Source: Lepturacanthus savala
Lineage: Eukaryota > Chordata > Actinopteri > Scombriformes > Trichiuridae
Assembly: GCA_030544235.1 (NCBI GenBank)
Contig: CM060468.1
Span: 7,973,758-8,037,757, forward strand
Reading direction: 5' to 3'
DNA: 64,000 nt
This document shows, in pieces, positions 47,801-57,515 of the stretch (its first letter is position 1; each line of letters opens with the position of its first letter). Below the pieces are notes generated by a model. That model was not told the DNA's origin and did no database searches. It was given only the letters and a program-made list of their open reading frames with translations. Position numbers and translations under genes: made by a program.

Positions 47801-50800
47801 AGCGTGGATTATGTACTTGATAGCTTGCATTTTAACATGCAGATGTCACCATTTAATGTTTGGGCAATGTCACCGATCCCAGAACTGTGCCAGGCACAAC
47901 TTTCATAGCCCTCAATGGCCCGGATGGATTGCTCTTTAACTCGCTCATTACAGAGCCGTCCGTCATTGTTAAAACCAATCAAACAAACAAATTCCCGAAA
48001 ACAATAAGTCAGAATATCAAGTGAAATCATTACAGTCATATGGCTCCTGCTGAGGATTAGACTCGGGTCTGAAGCACATCTGGATCTGATAGGATCTGAT
48101 GGCACAGCTTAGACCGAGACGTGTCTAATCCCAGAGGACTGAATTATTTCATTCGAAAATGCCAGATATCTGCTTCAGGGGAAAAATGCTACTTGATATT
48201 CATAGATCAATATTTCCAACATGTAGCCGTTTGGATTCTCTCAAAATCCACCAGATCTCACATAACTTCAGTACCAAGCCGCTGTAAGACATGTCATGCA
48301 AGTAGAAAGTTTTCTTTCATCAGTTTCTTGGAACGATATATGCCTCATTTCGTCACAAACGTTTTCATCAGTTGGTGCACCTGTAGACTGATTATGGTCT
48401 GTATAGAGTATGTTTGCTCTTACACAGAAACGCTCATAGTATTTATTCAAATTAAAGAAATAAGAGTAATATTTCATCTTTGTCTATTTTTATGTGAGCT
48501 ATAGCTGTTTTAAGTAAAACAGAATTATCAAATGATTCTATTTGTCAAAGATAGTGGACCTAATATTTTGAGTATATAATTCTGACTGCCAGTGTGAACA
48601 ATTTATTTTCCAAAGTTATGACAGAAAGACAAAAAAAATGATTTTAAATATGCATTGGCACTGTAGTGCCCTCTATTGTAATGTCACAGGCCCACTCTGC
48701 CTTCACACCATTAAACATTTTAGGACAATAAACAAAGTATAGATACGAAGGTTTAGTGTTAAAGCTGAAAGTAAGTTTTACTACTCTTTTGCAAACAAAG
48801 GAATGCACCTGTACCCGGCATTAAACATGTAATGAAGAAATCTTGGTGTTATTAAGGAAGGTATTATAATGTATTTTTCTTCACACACAATTAGAAACAC
48901 ATGTCACGGGTCAAATACCAAACACACTTAAGGTACTTTATAAGCTGAACCTCTCCAAAGCGTTTAACCATCTCGCCAGAATTAGATTTTCCAGTGATTT
49001 CATCAGCAGGATCCATCATAGTCTGAACCCTGGCAGCTAGACTTACTATCTGAGCAGAGCACACCAGCTAGTCTGTGGATGATAAAGTGGAGAAGAGTGA
49101 GGGAATGTCTCATTACAGCCCCGATAAGGGCTCAGTCTTCTATTATGACTGTTGCACGTTATATTTACAGTGACATATCAGCCTGTGCAATTGAGACCAT
49201 GATTGGCAAGTGGTGTGTGCTTATCAAGATCGCAGGTTTTTTTGTTTTTTTTTTCTTAAAAATAGGAACACACCACGCTCGTGAAGAGAAGCCTGAAAGC
49301 ACAACAGACCAGTGCCAATATGCAGTGTTTTCTTTCCAGTATCTGCGGGGAACACACATGCTGCCAGTCAGAGCTACTGGCGGTTACACACAATTTTCTG
49401 TCTGTCTTAAAATGTCCACAGATCATTTCTGTAAAAAAAAAAAAAAAAAAAAAATGGTTGTGGTGTGCCACTTTCACAACAGCACAGATGAATTTTTCCT
49501 GATCAACATATTTCGACACAACCACTAATGAATAATGTGTATCAAATTTATAAAACTAGATATATATAAATATATAAAAAGATATATATATATATATATA
49601 TATATACAGATTTTAATTTTCTCAACTATTTTTCTTTCCACAAACACCTCCAATTTGAATTCCATTCCCCAAAATAGCATCCTCTAACACTGGCCTCAAA
49701 CAAAGAGAGAAACATCAAATAAATCAGAGCTCAGCTGTTGAGCTGCAAACACAGCGTTGTGAGCATTGTGTGAGTGTGACACCTGCTGGGAGCCACCTCT
49801 TGTTCTGTTTACATCAGGCCAAGTCTGTGAACCCAAAATGCGTCACGCGCGTCTGGAGCAGGCTGGACATATGCAATATCGCCACATCCAGCAAGACTAC
49901 ACGTGTGTCTTGTTTGGCGTTCACACACAACCCATCCAACCGGGGTGGGGGGGGGGTGGGGGGTGGAGGAGGAGGAGGAGGGAGGGAGGGAGGAGGAGGA
50001 GGGGGGGGGGGCATTCCTGTCTTTTGTTTAAGGAGGAAGAGGAAACCTGTCAGGAAAAGATTGTGTAGGACAGGAAACTCTCATGGCTAGAGTGCCCTTC
50101 CTTTCTTTTAGCGAGTATGAATGCAGCTCAACAGCCAGTCACTTACACCGCAAGGATTCAATTATGATTACATTAACTGTCACAGCTTCTTGCTTCTTTG
50201 TCGCAAACAAACAACACGGGCCTGAGACGTAACTACACGTCCTCCCGCATCATGGCACCACTCATCTACACACACACATACCACACACACACACACTTCC
50301 CTATACATAACACAATAATCACAGCGCTTCTGGGCGCTGAATGACGGGATTTAAGTGACTATATGCAGCCTGACGGTTTTTTTTTTCGTCTGGCCAACGT
50401 TTACACTCTTCCAAAACTCATACCACACCCAGCCGCCGCAAACCCGCTACTTCAGATTTCCAAAAAGAAAACAGGACGCATCGCTTTTCAAGCAAAAATA
50501 AATAAGAAAATGTGTAAATGCAGATACTGCATTTCTTACACTTGTTTAACTGGAAAGGAGACATTGAACGCATCGCCGAGTGAACTTATAGGGGACTTGC
50601 CATTCAACATCTGGTGGCTGCTGCAGCCATAATTCATCTGGAATTCGACTGTCAGGGGCCGGTAGCCAATGTTAATGTAGAGCAGCGCTCATGACTACCA
50701 ACATAGCGTTTCAAAAAAAAAAAGAAAAACGGTTGTGTAACTATATAAGGAGCACGCCAAGGTATCATTGTGAAGCCCTGTGGTTTGAAGTGATGCAAAC

Positions 50801-51598
50801 CGTGTAGTTACCGCACGAAGTTACCAAATGACAGCTTTCCTTTTGACAAAACTCTCCGTCCGAAACAACGGAGGCAGCACAAGTTACAACAACCCAGCGC
50901 GCAACAGCAAGCAAAGAAATAACATTTCTTTTCGTAAATACCAAACCATCGCTGTTTGTTTTTTTATGTTGTTGTTGTTGTTTTTTTTTTTGACCCAAGA
51001 CAGGATCTTCAGACCGAGCCGGGCGACGTGCCACACCGCTGTTGCGCAGCTCGACACATCGTATCCAGCGGTATATCCAGTCATGGCTATTGCTCAATCC
51101 CCCGCTGCCCAGTCTAAACCAAAACCGTTCAACTCGTGGATTACTTATACCTAAAAGAAAATGGACCGTGTACAGCGTGTTGTCTGAAACAAATAGCCAC
51201 TCCTTTGTGTCTTTCCAGACGTGCGTAATTGTGCGCTTCGGTCCCCCCTAAAAAAAAAAAAAAAAAAAAAAAATCCAAAGCGTGACTCTGATTTAGCCTT
51301 GAATCCACATCGTCGCGTATCCTCACAACCCAGGCAGTTTATAGGAGAAAAAAACGGGGAAAAGGGATATTTTCAAAGAAGGGAGGAAAAAAAATGAGGA
51401 AATCTGGTTACCGCTATTCAAACCGAGAGAAAAAAGCCGCTCATCGTCGTCAGATTGGAGGTCCCAGCTCACAGACCGACACACAGGGGCATTTCAACCC
51501 ATTGCTTAGAAAAAAAAGGAGGCGCAACTCCGAAAAAAGCGGTCTCCCACAAACTCATACACCCCGTTCTACACCCTTACCTTAATAGTTCCGTCCAT
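29047..51598 (-). CDS. fli1: ETS transcription factor Fli1, whole gene span (9 coding exons)
   Basis: The frame is assembled from exons at 51598-51581, 46608-46397, 46034-45883, 45035-44832, 38245-38177, 31751-31692, 30957-30898, 29823-29776 and 29576-29047. They total 1353 nt, giving 450 aa plus stop, against 452 aa in human FLI1. Every intron is GT-AG and every phase closes. The product is a nuclear DNA-binding regulator of endothelial, haematopoietic and neural-crest-derived lineages. Residues 1-6 are MDGTIK. An N-terminal activation region follows, then the pointed/SAM domain (about 110-196, ending HLNYLRES), a linker, the ETS domain (279-360, with winged-helix recognition segment SRALRYYYDKN), and a C-terminal tail ending HVPSHLGSYY. 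Arg335 and Arg338 match the two arginines that read the GGA core in ETS proteins. Vertebrate fish often carry fli1a and fli1b; synteny with kcnj1 does not by itself settle which this is. The gene is convergent with kcnj1. Confidence 0.97.
29776..29823 (-). CDS. fli1: fli1 coding exon 8
   Basis: This 48-nt exon encodes DPYQILGPTSSRLANP, near identical to mammalian FLI1/ERG just before the ETS domain. The acceptor is tttgtccacag and the donor CCAG|gttaga. Confidence 0.96.
29824..30897 (-). other. fli1: fli1 intron 7
   Basis: 1.07 kb; holds the Tc1-type MITE at 30340-30682. The remainder shows nothing notable. Confidence 0.9.
30340..30682. mobile_element. non-autonomous Tc1/mariner element (MITE) in fli1 intron 7
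   Basis: Terminal inverted repeats CTACTGTTCAAAGGTTTGGG and GTCAC on the left match the reverse complement of the right end (CTACTGTTCATAAGTTTGGG then GTCAC). TA dinucleotides flank both ends (30338-30339 and 30683-30684), as for Tc1 insertion. The 343-bp interior carries no transposase frame. The terminal sequence resembles the fish Tc1 elements whose ends read GTTCAAAAGTTTGGGGTCAC. Confidence 0.85.
30898..30957 (-). CDS. fli1: fli1 coding exon 7 (linker)
   Basis: This 60-nt exon encodes SPVVTQNVTKSSEQPRPQP, a diverged version of the mammalian segment that ends TEQRPQP. It has a strong acceptor (ctctctgtgtctctctgcag) and donor CCAG|gtaatg. The sequence is less conserved than neighbouring exons, as expected for the linker. 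Confidence 0.92.
30958..31691 (-). other. fli1: fli1 intron 6
   Basis: 0.73 kb with a good pyrimidine tract before exon 7. No repeat or element recognised. Confidence 0.9.
31692..31751 (-). CDS. fli1: fli1 coding exon 6 (linker)
   Basis: This 60-nt exon encodes DPSYDAVRRTGWSNNMHSGK, the counterpart of the human DPSYDSVRRGAWGNNMNSG segment. The acceptor is tttttttgtcag and the donor AAAG|gtgagg. Confidence 0.94.
31752..38176 (-). other. fli1: fli1 intron 5
   Basis: 6.4 kb. It contains a GC-richer, purine/pyrimidine-skewed zone (33.9-35.2 kb) with CA/GT and GA tracts, another CA cluster at 35765-35865, and a complex repeat-free stretch at 32680-33100 that may be regulatory. No additional exon was found. 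Confidence 0.85.
38177..38245 (-). CDS. fli1: fli1 coding exon 5 (linker)
   Basis: This 69-nt exon encodes SSSLSYNTPSHTDPSPRLT then AKD, matching the SLLAYNTTSHTDQSSRLS region of mammalian FLI1. The acceptor follows a pyrimidine tract (ttgtctcattgcag) and the donor is GATG|gtaaag. It lies between two long introns (6.4 and 6.6 kb). Confidence 0.92.
39689..39741. repeat. (GA)n microsatellite in fli1 intron 4
   Basis: An uninterrupted GA run of about 26 units. On the fli1 transcript strand it is a pyrimidine (TC)n tract. Confidence 0.97.
41741..41828. repeat. (GA)n microsatellite in fli1 intron 4
   Basis: A GA run of about 40 units, nearly perfect; the longest purine tract in the window. Frames read through it are low-complexity artefacts. 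Confidence 0.97.
44030..44450. promoter_or_regulatory. candidate enhancer in fli1 intron 4
   Basis: Repeat-free, complex sequence about 400 bp from exon 4, with an exact ATTTGCAT octamer near 44059 and several Ets-type GGAA/TTCC cores. It sits near the end of a 6.6-kb intron otherwise full of simple repeats. This is an inference from texture. Confidence 0.25.
44832..45035 (-). CDS. fli1: fli1 coding exon 4 (pointed/SAM domain)
   Basis: This 204-nt exon carries most of the pointed domain: DPSLWSQDHVRQWLEWAIKE at its start, then the GKELCKMSKDDF motif, ending HLNYLRE. The domain mediates protein-protein contacts in ETS factors. The acceptor is catcctgcag and the donor GGGAAA|gtaagt. Confidence 0.97.
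45489..45539. repeat. short inverted repeat resembling Tc1 terminal repeats
   Basis: CAGTACTAGTCAAACATT (45489-45506) pairs with AACGTTTGACTGGTACTG (45522-45539) over 18 bp with two mismatches, loop 15 nt. The sequence resembles a known Tc1-family terminus (CAGTACCAGTCAAAAGTTTG). It may be a minimal internally deleted element, in the fli1 region just upstream (in window coordinates) of exon 3. Confidence 0.45.
45576..45800 (+). mobile_element. possible one-ended Tc1-like fragment
   Basis: TACAGTAGGTTCCAAAAGTC then TGAGACCACTTTC resembles the outer end of another fish Tc1 family. No matching right-hand terminus was found before exon 3 of fli1, so the copy would be truncated. The assignment is from memory of the family end only. 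Confidence 0.4.
45883..46034 (-). CDS. fli1: fli1 coding exon 3
   Basis: This 152-nt exon encodes ESPVDCSVGKCNKLVGG, a MNYGNYMDEKN segment and TTNERRVIVPA, leading into the pointed domain. It ends GCAG|gtaaga. Its acceptor is unusual: the tract before gtagcag is a run of GT repeats instead of pyrimidines (see findings). Because 152 is not a multiple of three, skipping it would shift the frame. Confidence 0.95.
46035..46396 (-). other. fli1: fli1 intron 2
   Basis: 362 bp, GT-AG. Its 3' end is the GT-repeat acceptor described in findings. Confidence 0.92.
46037..46066. repeat. CA-rich tract abutting the fli1 exon 3 acceptor
   Basis: On the fli1 strand the sequence reads gcgtgtgtatgtgtgtgtgt then ttgtgtagcag directly before exon 3. 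It takes the place of the usual polypyrimidine tract. Confidence 0.9.
46397..46608 (-). CDS. fli1: fli1 coding exon 2 (N-terminal activation region)
   Basis: This 212-nt exon begins after ctcacag and encodes EALSVVSEDQSLFEPPY... through EYEHMNGS. It contains the conserved DYGQTHKINPLPPQQEW segment of the ERG/FLI1 amino-terminal activation region. It ends TCCAG|gtata in phase 2. Mammalian FLI1 has the same exon structure here. Confidence 0.96.
46715..47040. repeat. decayed interspersed repeat of teleost type in fli1 intron 1
   Basis: It includes gctcagcttagcataaaga, cagctagcctggctctgtcc, acaaagttgtggttttaa and aagctaagctaatatctccag then gctgtagcttcatatt, matching the order of blocks in a common fish repeat. 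It lies about 110 bp upstream of exon 2 of fli1 (within intron 1). Confidence 0.6.
49432..49454. repeat. poly-A run, 22 nt
   Basis: Homopolymer in fli1 intron 1; poly-T on the fli1 strand. A (TA)n block follows at 49581-49607. Confidence 0.95.
50031..50080. promoter_or_regulatory. cluster of four GGAA cores in fli1 intron 1
   Basis: GGAA at 50035, 50041, 50053 and 50073 on one strand within 42 bp, next to a GGA/GGGA repeat. GGAA is the ETS recognition core, so ETS-factor or self-regulation is possible. The purine-rich neighbour makes chance GGAA more likely. Confidence 0.25.
51250..51273. repeat. poly-A run, 24 nt
   Basis: Homopolymer about 310 bp into fli1 intron 1 from exon 1. No adjacent sequence looks like a retrocopy. 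Confidence 0.95.
51581..51598 (-). CDS. fli1: fli1 coding exon 1 (MDGTIK)
   Basis: The 18 coding nucleotides ATGGACGGAACTATTAAG are followed by gtaag, a perfect donor. The encoded MDGTIK is the canonical Fli1 N-terminus. The start has a strong context (gcaaaATGG). The exon extends upstream as 5' UTR beyond 51598; its 5' boundary cannot be read from sequence. The phase is 0 at the junction with exon 2. Confidence 0.95.
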
Positions 51599-51690
51599 TT
51601 TGCGCAATTTTCAGCGGACCCCGACAATATCCCAAACATGACACGCTCCTGAATTAATTCCAGCCCCCGGTATGTGGCGGAGAGAAAGAC
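51599..51690 (-). promoter_or_regulatory. fli1: fli1 5' UTR with short upstream frame
   Basis: The DNA directly before the canonical ATG must be transcribed if exon 1 is used. It contains an upstream ATG (51639-51637) out of frame with fli1. Its frame runs over the fli1 start and closes soon after the exon 1/2 junction. The uORF start context is weak and the fli1 start context strong, so most ribosomes would be expected to reach the main start. The transcription start is not identifiable; I see no convincing TATA box nearby. Confidence 0.45.
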
Positions 51691-54383
51691 ACTTTTACCG
51701 GATTGAGTTTTTTCTTTCCTCTAAATTGGGAAGTGAAGTCACCACTGTTGAGAAGGTTGAGAAGGAAGCTGTGTGTCACCGAAAGCCCTGCCTTCAAAAA
51801 CGCAGGATACTGTCCCACAGAGATAAGCAGGGAAAACAATTGACCGCTCGCTTCGCTGTTATGTTTTTCTGCTCGGAAATATTAACAGGATGGCTGCCTG
51901 CGTTGTGCACAGCCATTGCGGCGAAGCCCGCTATAGAATTAGTGTTGCGTGTGTGTGTGTGTGTGTTTTTTCTTTCCCAGTAAGTTACAGATGGCGTGGA
52001 ATGGGCTTTATAACTGTTTGTCCGACTTGAATTATTTCTGCACACATTTGACTGAGCTTTTTTTTTTCCTCTAAAGAGGTTTACTGTCGAAGGACGCGAT
52101 AAGTTATGCGATCCCATGTTTTAAGCACTTTAGGTTCACGCCTACGCTCGCAGACTCGCATCTGGCCAAGCCTCCATCCTTCTGTAAATCAGCCCATTCT
52201 CCGCTATATTCCGCTTTTTTTACACCGACATTGATACACGAATGAAAGTTGATTGAGCTGTAAATCAAAGCCGGGGGGGGAGGCTGAACACCTATGGCAG
52301 CAGTAGTTGCGCCCTTTTTTTTTTACTTTTTTATATACAACTCTCAAACTTCTGTGAAGTTTTTTATTTTTTTCCTGAGACACCATTAATAAAAATTCAA
52401 GCATTCAACATCCTGACCGCACTATCTGCGCGTCTGGTCTACACGTGTGCGTGTCTGCCGCTCGGCTCAGGACTGAATGGATGAAATTCAGCCTCAAGCA
52501 AGAAATTATAGAGCGCACTTGGAATAAAAAGTGTGTGCGTGTGTGTGTGAGGGGGGGGGGCGCAAATGTTATTATTATTATTATTATAAGAATCTGCTGG
52601 TGTTATTCAGTGACCCCCCCCCTTTACTCGCCAAAGTCTGAAAAAAAAATTCCCAGCCCCCACCCCCACATAGGTATTTTTTTTCTCCTCTTTTCGTCTG
52701 CCCTATGAAATTGCCCTCATCAATTCAAGCATAGTTTTAGCGCAGATGCTAGACGTGGAGCCAGCTCTGAATGTGACCAGTAACAGAGCAATAACACTGC
52801 AAAAAAACAAAAGAAGGATAGAATATTCTCACACACAAGCGTCGTGTACAACTAATACAAACCTGGAGATTTAAAAAAAACTTTTCCACAGTTCTATTTT
52901 ATTTATTCAACCTGAGCACCTTGGCCAATGCAGCAATCCAAATCATCACCAGCATCAAGAAGAACTTAAGTTTTGAAGTTGTTAGGAATATAATACTATG
53001 ATTAAACTCTAATGGTTGAAGTGTTGATAGGGTTTTTTTTTTTTTTGAAGTGTTGAGGTTCTGGCCAAAGAGTGGCCAAACAAGAGTCTGCGCCACAACG
53101 ACTGACACCAGGGCCGGCCTGTCTGCTCTCAACTTGGGGGTCTGGTGGAGCTGAGGGCCCCACCCTTGGGACCACCACATCTGGATCCTGCTAAGGGTCA
53201 AGGCTTCTCCTGCCTGAGGCCAGCTCAGACTCGTGTAATTAAGGGAGACACCTTGTTTAACTCTTCACTGGCCGGTTTGGTCCCCACTTTTTTTTTTTTG
53301 GGGGGGGGGGGGTTGTTTTTTCTATACATTCCAGTGTCTGAGTTTTCTTTTCATATAAGACGCTTCTTTTTATTATAGGAAGCAAATTGAACATCTTGAT
53401 GTTACTTCTTTGGATTCACGCTTCCATTGTCCAAGCATTAAAAAAAAATGAAGGTGAAGTTTTGTTCACCTCACCGCAGAAGCCGAAATGACTTTAAGTG
53501 GGTGTATTAAAGGCCTATAGTTGAAATGCAGTGAAACGGAATACAAATTCACGGGATTCTTTTCAAATGACACAGAAATCCTCGTCCTTTTTTTTTTTCT
53601 TTAAAAAAGTCTGATTTTCTAATCTGACAGCAGCATATTTCCAAAACCCCTCGACTTCAGACACCACCAGTCCTCCTCCTCCTCTGTAGCCCAAATACCT
53701 TCGACCAAACCCCTACTCCTAAAGCTCATTAAGGACGTCTGGGGGTCCGGGACCTACCAAGACCATAATGAATACAGTGGTAACAAACATTTTGGAAGGC
53801 CAATAAACAGATGCAAGTTGGTTTACACAGTGAACCACAGAACATCTGGCTTGACGCTGGAACTAGACAGCCAGACATTTCTTCCTTAGCTCCACCACGA
53901 GCCAGTAGCTCCTCAAACTCTCCGCTGGGGCAGCGAGCCAGAGGTGGGCGGACACTGCTGGGTTTATGTTCAGCAGCCTTTTCAATTGTTAAGACCCATC
54001 CTTTTCTTCTTTAGGTTGGACGAGAATCTAATGTATTACAACCTGCATATGGGGTCTGCTTTAGAATCCGGTCACAGACATGCGTGTAGGGGAGGAGGGA
54101 GGGAGGGAGGGGGGGATTGAACATGTAGTTTTTTTTTATTTGTCACATAGACATAACAAGTGGGAATAAACGATCAACGCAGAGCTTATAAAGGGGGGAA
54201 AACAAATGTGTTTTTTTAAGAATAATTCGAACTTGACAGTGAATGTTCTGCTTCATGCAAATAGACTGCGCCTTCTAAATAAATACAAATTAAAGTCTCA
54301 GCGTGTGTAAATATTTGTTTTCCTTTGTTATACTTTTTTTAAATATATAAAACAATAGTTTTTTACAGCGTTGTGAATTGGAC

Positions 54384-54411
54384 GGGGGGGGGGGGGGGGG
54401 GGGGGGGGGGG
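54384..54411. repeat. poly-G run, 28 nt
   Basis: An uninterrupted G28 on the + strand (C28 on the fli1 strand) lies between canonical exon 1 and the alternative first exon. It can form G-quadruplexes. Confidence 0.93.
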
Positions 54412-55401
54412 AGAAAAAAATGGTTTTCAACATAATTTGGTCACACTTCGCCCCAAAACCGCACACGCAAGGGGATTTCATTTGATCATCCCTGAAGTGG
54501 GAAATGATGTGTAGAGTAGTGAGTGTTGTGAGAAACTTTTTTTTTTTTTTGCCGCTGTGTTATTCCAGCGAATAAATAGTCCCGGTTCTATGTGAACCTG
54601 AAGTCGCTGTTTATTAGATTGCAGAGGCTTGTATTCGGATTCATTCCTCCTCTCGGGGGCTCACAGAACAGACAGCCCGAGTCAAAATACTGAGGGCAAA
54701 AAAAAAAAAAAAAAGTGGAGTCTGCAGCACATATAAGCACGAACTGTCTGGCCCCTCGCTCTAGGCCATAATTAATTTGAGATTTATTTTTATTGGAGAG
54801 TTCCAGTCTCGCCTGGCCTAAACCAAACAAAACCAAATGCTGGGCCCGGTGGAGTCGCTTGAATGAGAAATATTTCTTTCTTTTTTTTTTTTTTTTTTCT
54901 TTTAAAATTCTGTATCGAGGCGTGCCACGTTCTGACCAATATCTCCCTTGAATGTCAGTGATTGAATGTTAGGACCTGCACGAATAAATCCGGGTATAAT
55001 AATAAAAAAAAAGGAAAGAGGAAAAAAATCAATATAAAAAGTATAGATGGAAAAAAAAAACGGATATGGATTTTTCACAGCAAATAAAAGCAGCTATGTG
55101 AATCTTCAGGGATGCAAGCACTGTGAAATATTTCGCCTTCCTGTTCAAGTCCCACTAACTTCTGTCGCTCCCTCGATGGCCTCCTCTCTTACTTTTTAAG
55201 GGGAGCAGGGAAAAAAAGGCTCATTTAAAACGCGTATTTTCTCCTCAAACATCCCCTTCGCTATTCAACCCTCTCACAACAGATCAGGAATTGTCCCGCA
55301 CCCCTGAAACGCAGTGGCACAAACGCCGTGGCTGCATGAAAAGAGCCCTTATTCCTAAGGCTTCAAAAAAAAAACATTTAACAAGTCGCCCCTTTTTTTT
55401 T

Positions 55402-55425
55402 GGGGGGGGGGGGGGGGGGGGGGGG
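55402..55425. repeat. poly-G run, 24 nt, preceded by T9
   Basis: T9 directly followed by G24, 1 kb from the G28 run in the same interval. Confidence 0.93.
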
Positions 55426-57515
55426 AAATACCTTGATTATGGAGATATTAACCATAGCTCTCCGCCGACTCAATCGCTCATTTTTAATGAAGCAGCAGGC
55501 GTCAGCCAATCCGATTCCACAAATGGCTTGAACTTGACAGTACGGTGGCATCGTGATGGGTTTATATCGCGCGCGTATGTCGGATGGAGCGGTTGGTATT
55601 CACGCTGGGCCACGTGTGACGCGATGCAGCTTCATTTTTTTTTTTTTTTTAATGTGAAAACCAGATGTGTGCTGCTGTTTGCTTTATTTACATTCTCAGG
55701 ACTGTGGTGGGGAGAGAGAGAGAGAGAGAGAATAGGAGGGGAGGATGGGTGATGGTGGTGGTGACGTCAAACACGATAATGAGTCATTTTTGGATCGCAG
55801 GAGTTAAAAACGGAGCCGAATCGATCCTGACACCTCGCGATGGATCACGAGGAAAGAGACGTGGTTACTGGAAGCGTGGAGACGTTTTAAAAACAAAACA
55901 GAGGAGGAAACAACATGCTGCAGGTGTTTAACCTGCAGTGCAGTGATGGAACCTGAACACATCACCAACCAATTCCAAATCCTAATTAAGATTATTCCAC
56001 TCCATTATTTCCTTTATATTGTTGAACCATCCTTTTTGTTTCAACAATCAGTGATAATTTAGACTCTTTTTGTATTAGATCATACATTATAGATTGGACA
56101 TATCATCAATATAAGTCATATACAAATTTTTAAAAGAAAGAAAGAAAGGCCCAGTTTGTCCCTCCAACATTACCTGATCGAAGAGATGGTGGTGTCTTAC
56201 CTTTACGTAAGACGACGTGTCAGGGACAGTTTGAAACATGTCTACTTGACAGACAGGCCCAAGGGTGCTCAGTGTCCAAAGGGCCCTGGGAGGAGGAAAG
56301 AAAAACGTCACCATCAGCATCATTTTTACTATTAATATTTTAATATGTCGATTTAATCTGCTTTTATTTTGTTCAAATCCCCTCCCCCCTCTCTTGTTGT
56401 CATCACTCCTGATATGTGGCGGTTTAGTGAACTTCCACGTGCAGGCCACCCATGGGTGACCACTTCTACCCACATAAAGAGAGAGACAAATGCCTGCTGC
56501 ATCCATAGAAGCCTCGTTGGTCGGAGGTATTAGAGGGGGCTTTAAGCCCGGACATTAACAACACCAACAGGGATGGGAATTAAACCACTAACCCACTGTT
56601 AACATGGATGAATAAGAGCTGGGCAGCAAGATGGAGAAGAAGAAGAAGAAGAGGTCCATGGGCCCCATCCCAACCCCCATCACGTTTTCCCCCTAAAGCT
56701 TACCACATATTGAAACACTTTTCGCTTTAATAAGTGCAGCTTACAAAGTCTGGGGTGAAAGGGCACTTAGAGGACGGTGTGTTTAGCCCTTCCCTCCCTG
56801 CGCAATTATTAGGAAGGCAGAGCCGTGCACGGCCGCAAATAGACGTTATATAGACTGTGTGATCAAGTAAATGGACGTGTATGGACCTGCGTGTTTGCAT
56901 TCACGACGCACCATTAACGTTCAATCCGAGCCTGGTCCCGCGGGACCACATTCACTCCACTGATCAGCAGCGCGGGTTCCTCTGAACTGTCCGGATTTGT
57001 ATAGGCTGCGGTACGTATTTATAGCGTAATTAGGCACGGGTGCACGCGAGGGATCTAATGTCAGATGGCTGACAGAAATTCAACAAAAAAAACCCCGAAA
57101 AAGATTAAAATAATAATCATTAACAAATTAAATTGAATTATTAAATTAGCACTGGGCAACTTAGTTCATTTTAGTGCGTAATTTCACGTTTTTACGCATT
57201 GGATTCCTGACTCCCTCCCTCCATGATAAATTAGCCAAGGAAGGGGATGGCTTACATATGAACGTGGCACGGTTTAAATACTTGTTGGGACCCACTGTTT
57301 TTTTTTTTTGTCTTCTCGGCTCCTGCAGGCAAACGCAGGGCTCGCCTCATAAAGTTCCCCAAATGCATCCAATTTCTAGGCGGTAAAAAGCGCATAGGAT
57401 ACCGCATCTGCAGCCAATTAGGCAGGAGGAGGACTGGTGAATAACGGCGTGAACCTTCCTCCGAGACAGCCCCGTGGGCCGAGACCCCTCTAGTGTTACA
57501 TTTTAAGCATCTTAC

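Larger units (their letters stand above)
46609..51580 (-). other. fli1: fli1 intron 1
   Basis: 5 kb from canonical exon 1 to exon 2. Holds the teleost repeat at 46715, poly-A and TA tracts near 49.5 kb, a GGA-rich zone at 49.95-50.08 kb with the GGAA cluster, and CA runs near 50.27 kb. Mammalian FLI1 has blood/endothelial enhancers in its first intron; none can be proven here. Confidence 0.88.
51691..57515 (-). other. fli1 promoter-proximal DNA / alternative intron
   Basis: Upstream of canonical exon 1 and, if the alternative exon is used, part of its 10.9-kb intron. It contains the G28 and G24 runs, several poly-A/T runs (53032-53046, 54699-54714, 54882-54898, 55627-55640), a (ATT)n run (52570-52586) and a (GAA)n run near 56635-56652. 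No other coding exon was seen. Confidence 0.6.

Noticed and set aside
49766..50090. Gly/Arg-rich frames
   Set aside because: Translations of a GGA/GGGA-rich stretch in fli1 intron 1.
53050..53270. GC-richer block with partly open frames on both strands
   Set aside because: No conserved motif, splice sites or family resemblance; left as unexplained non-coding DNA.
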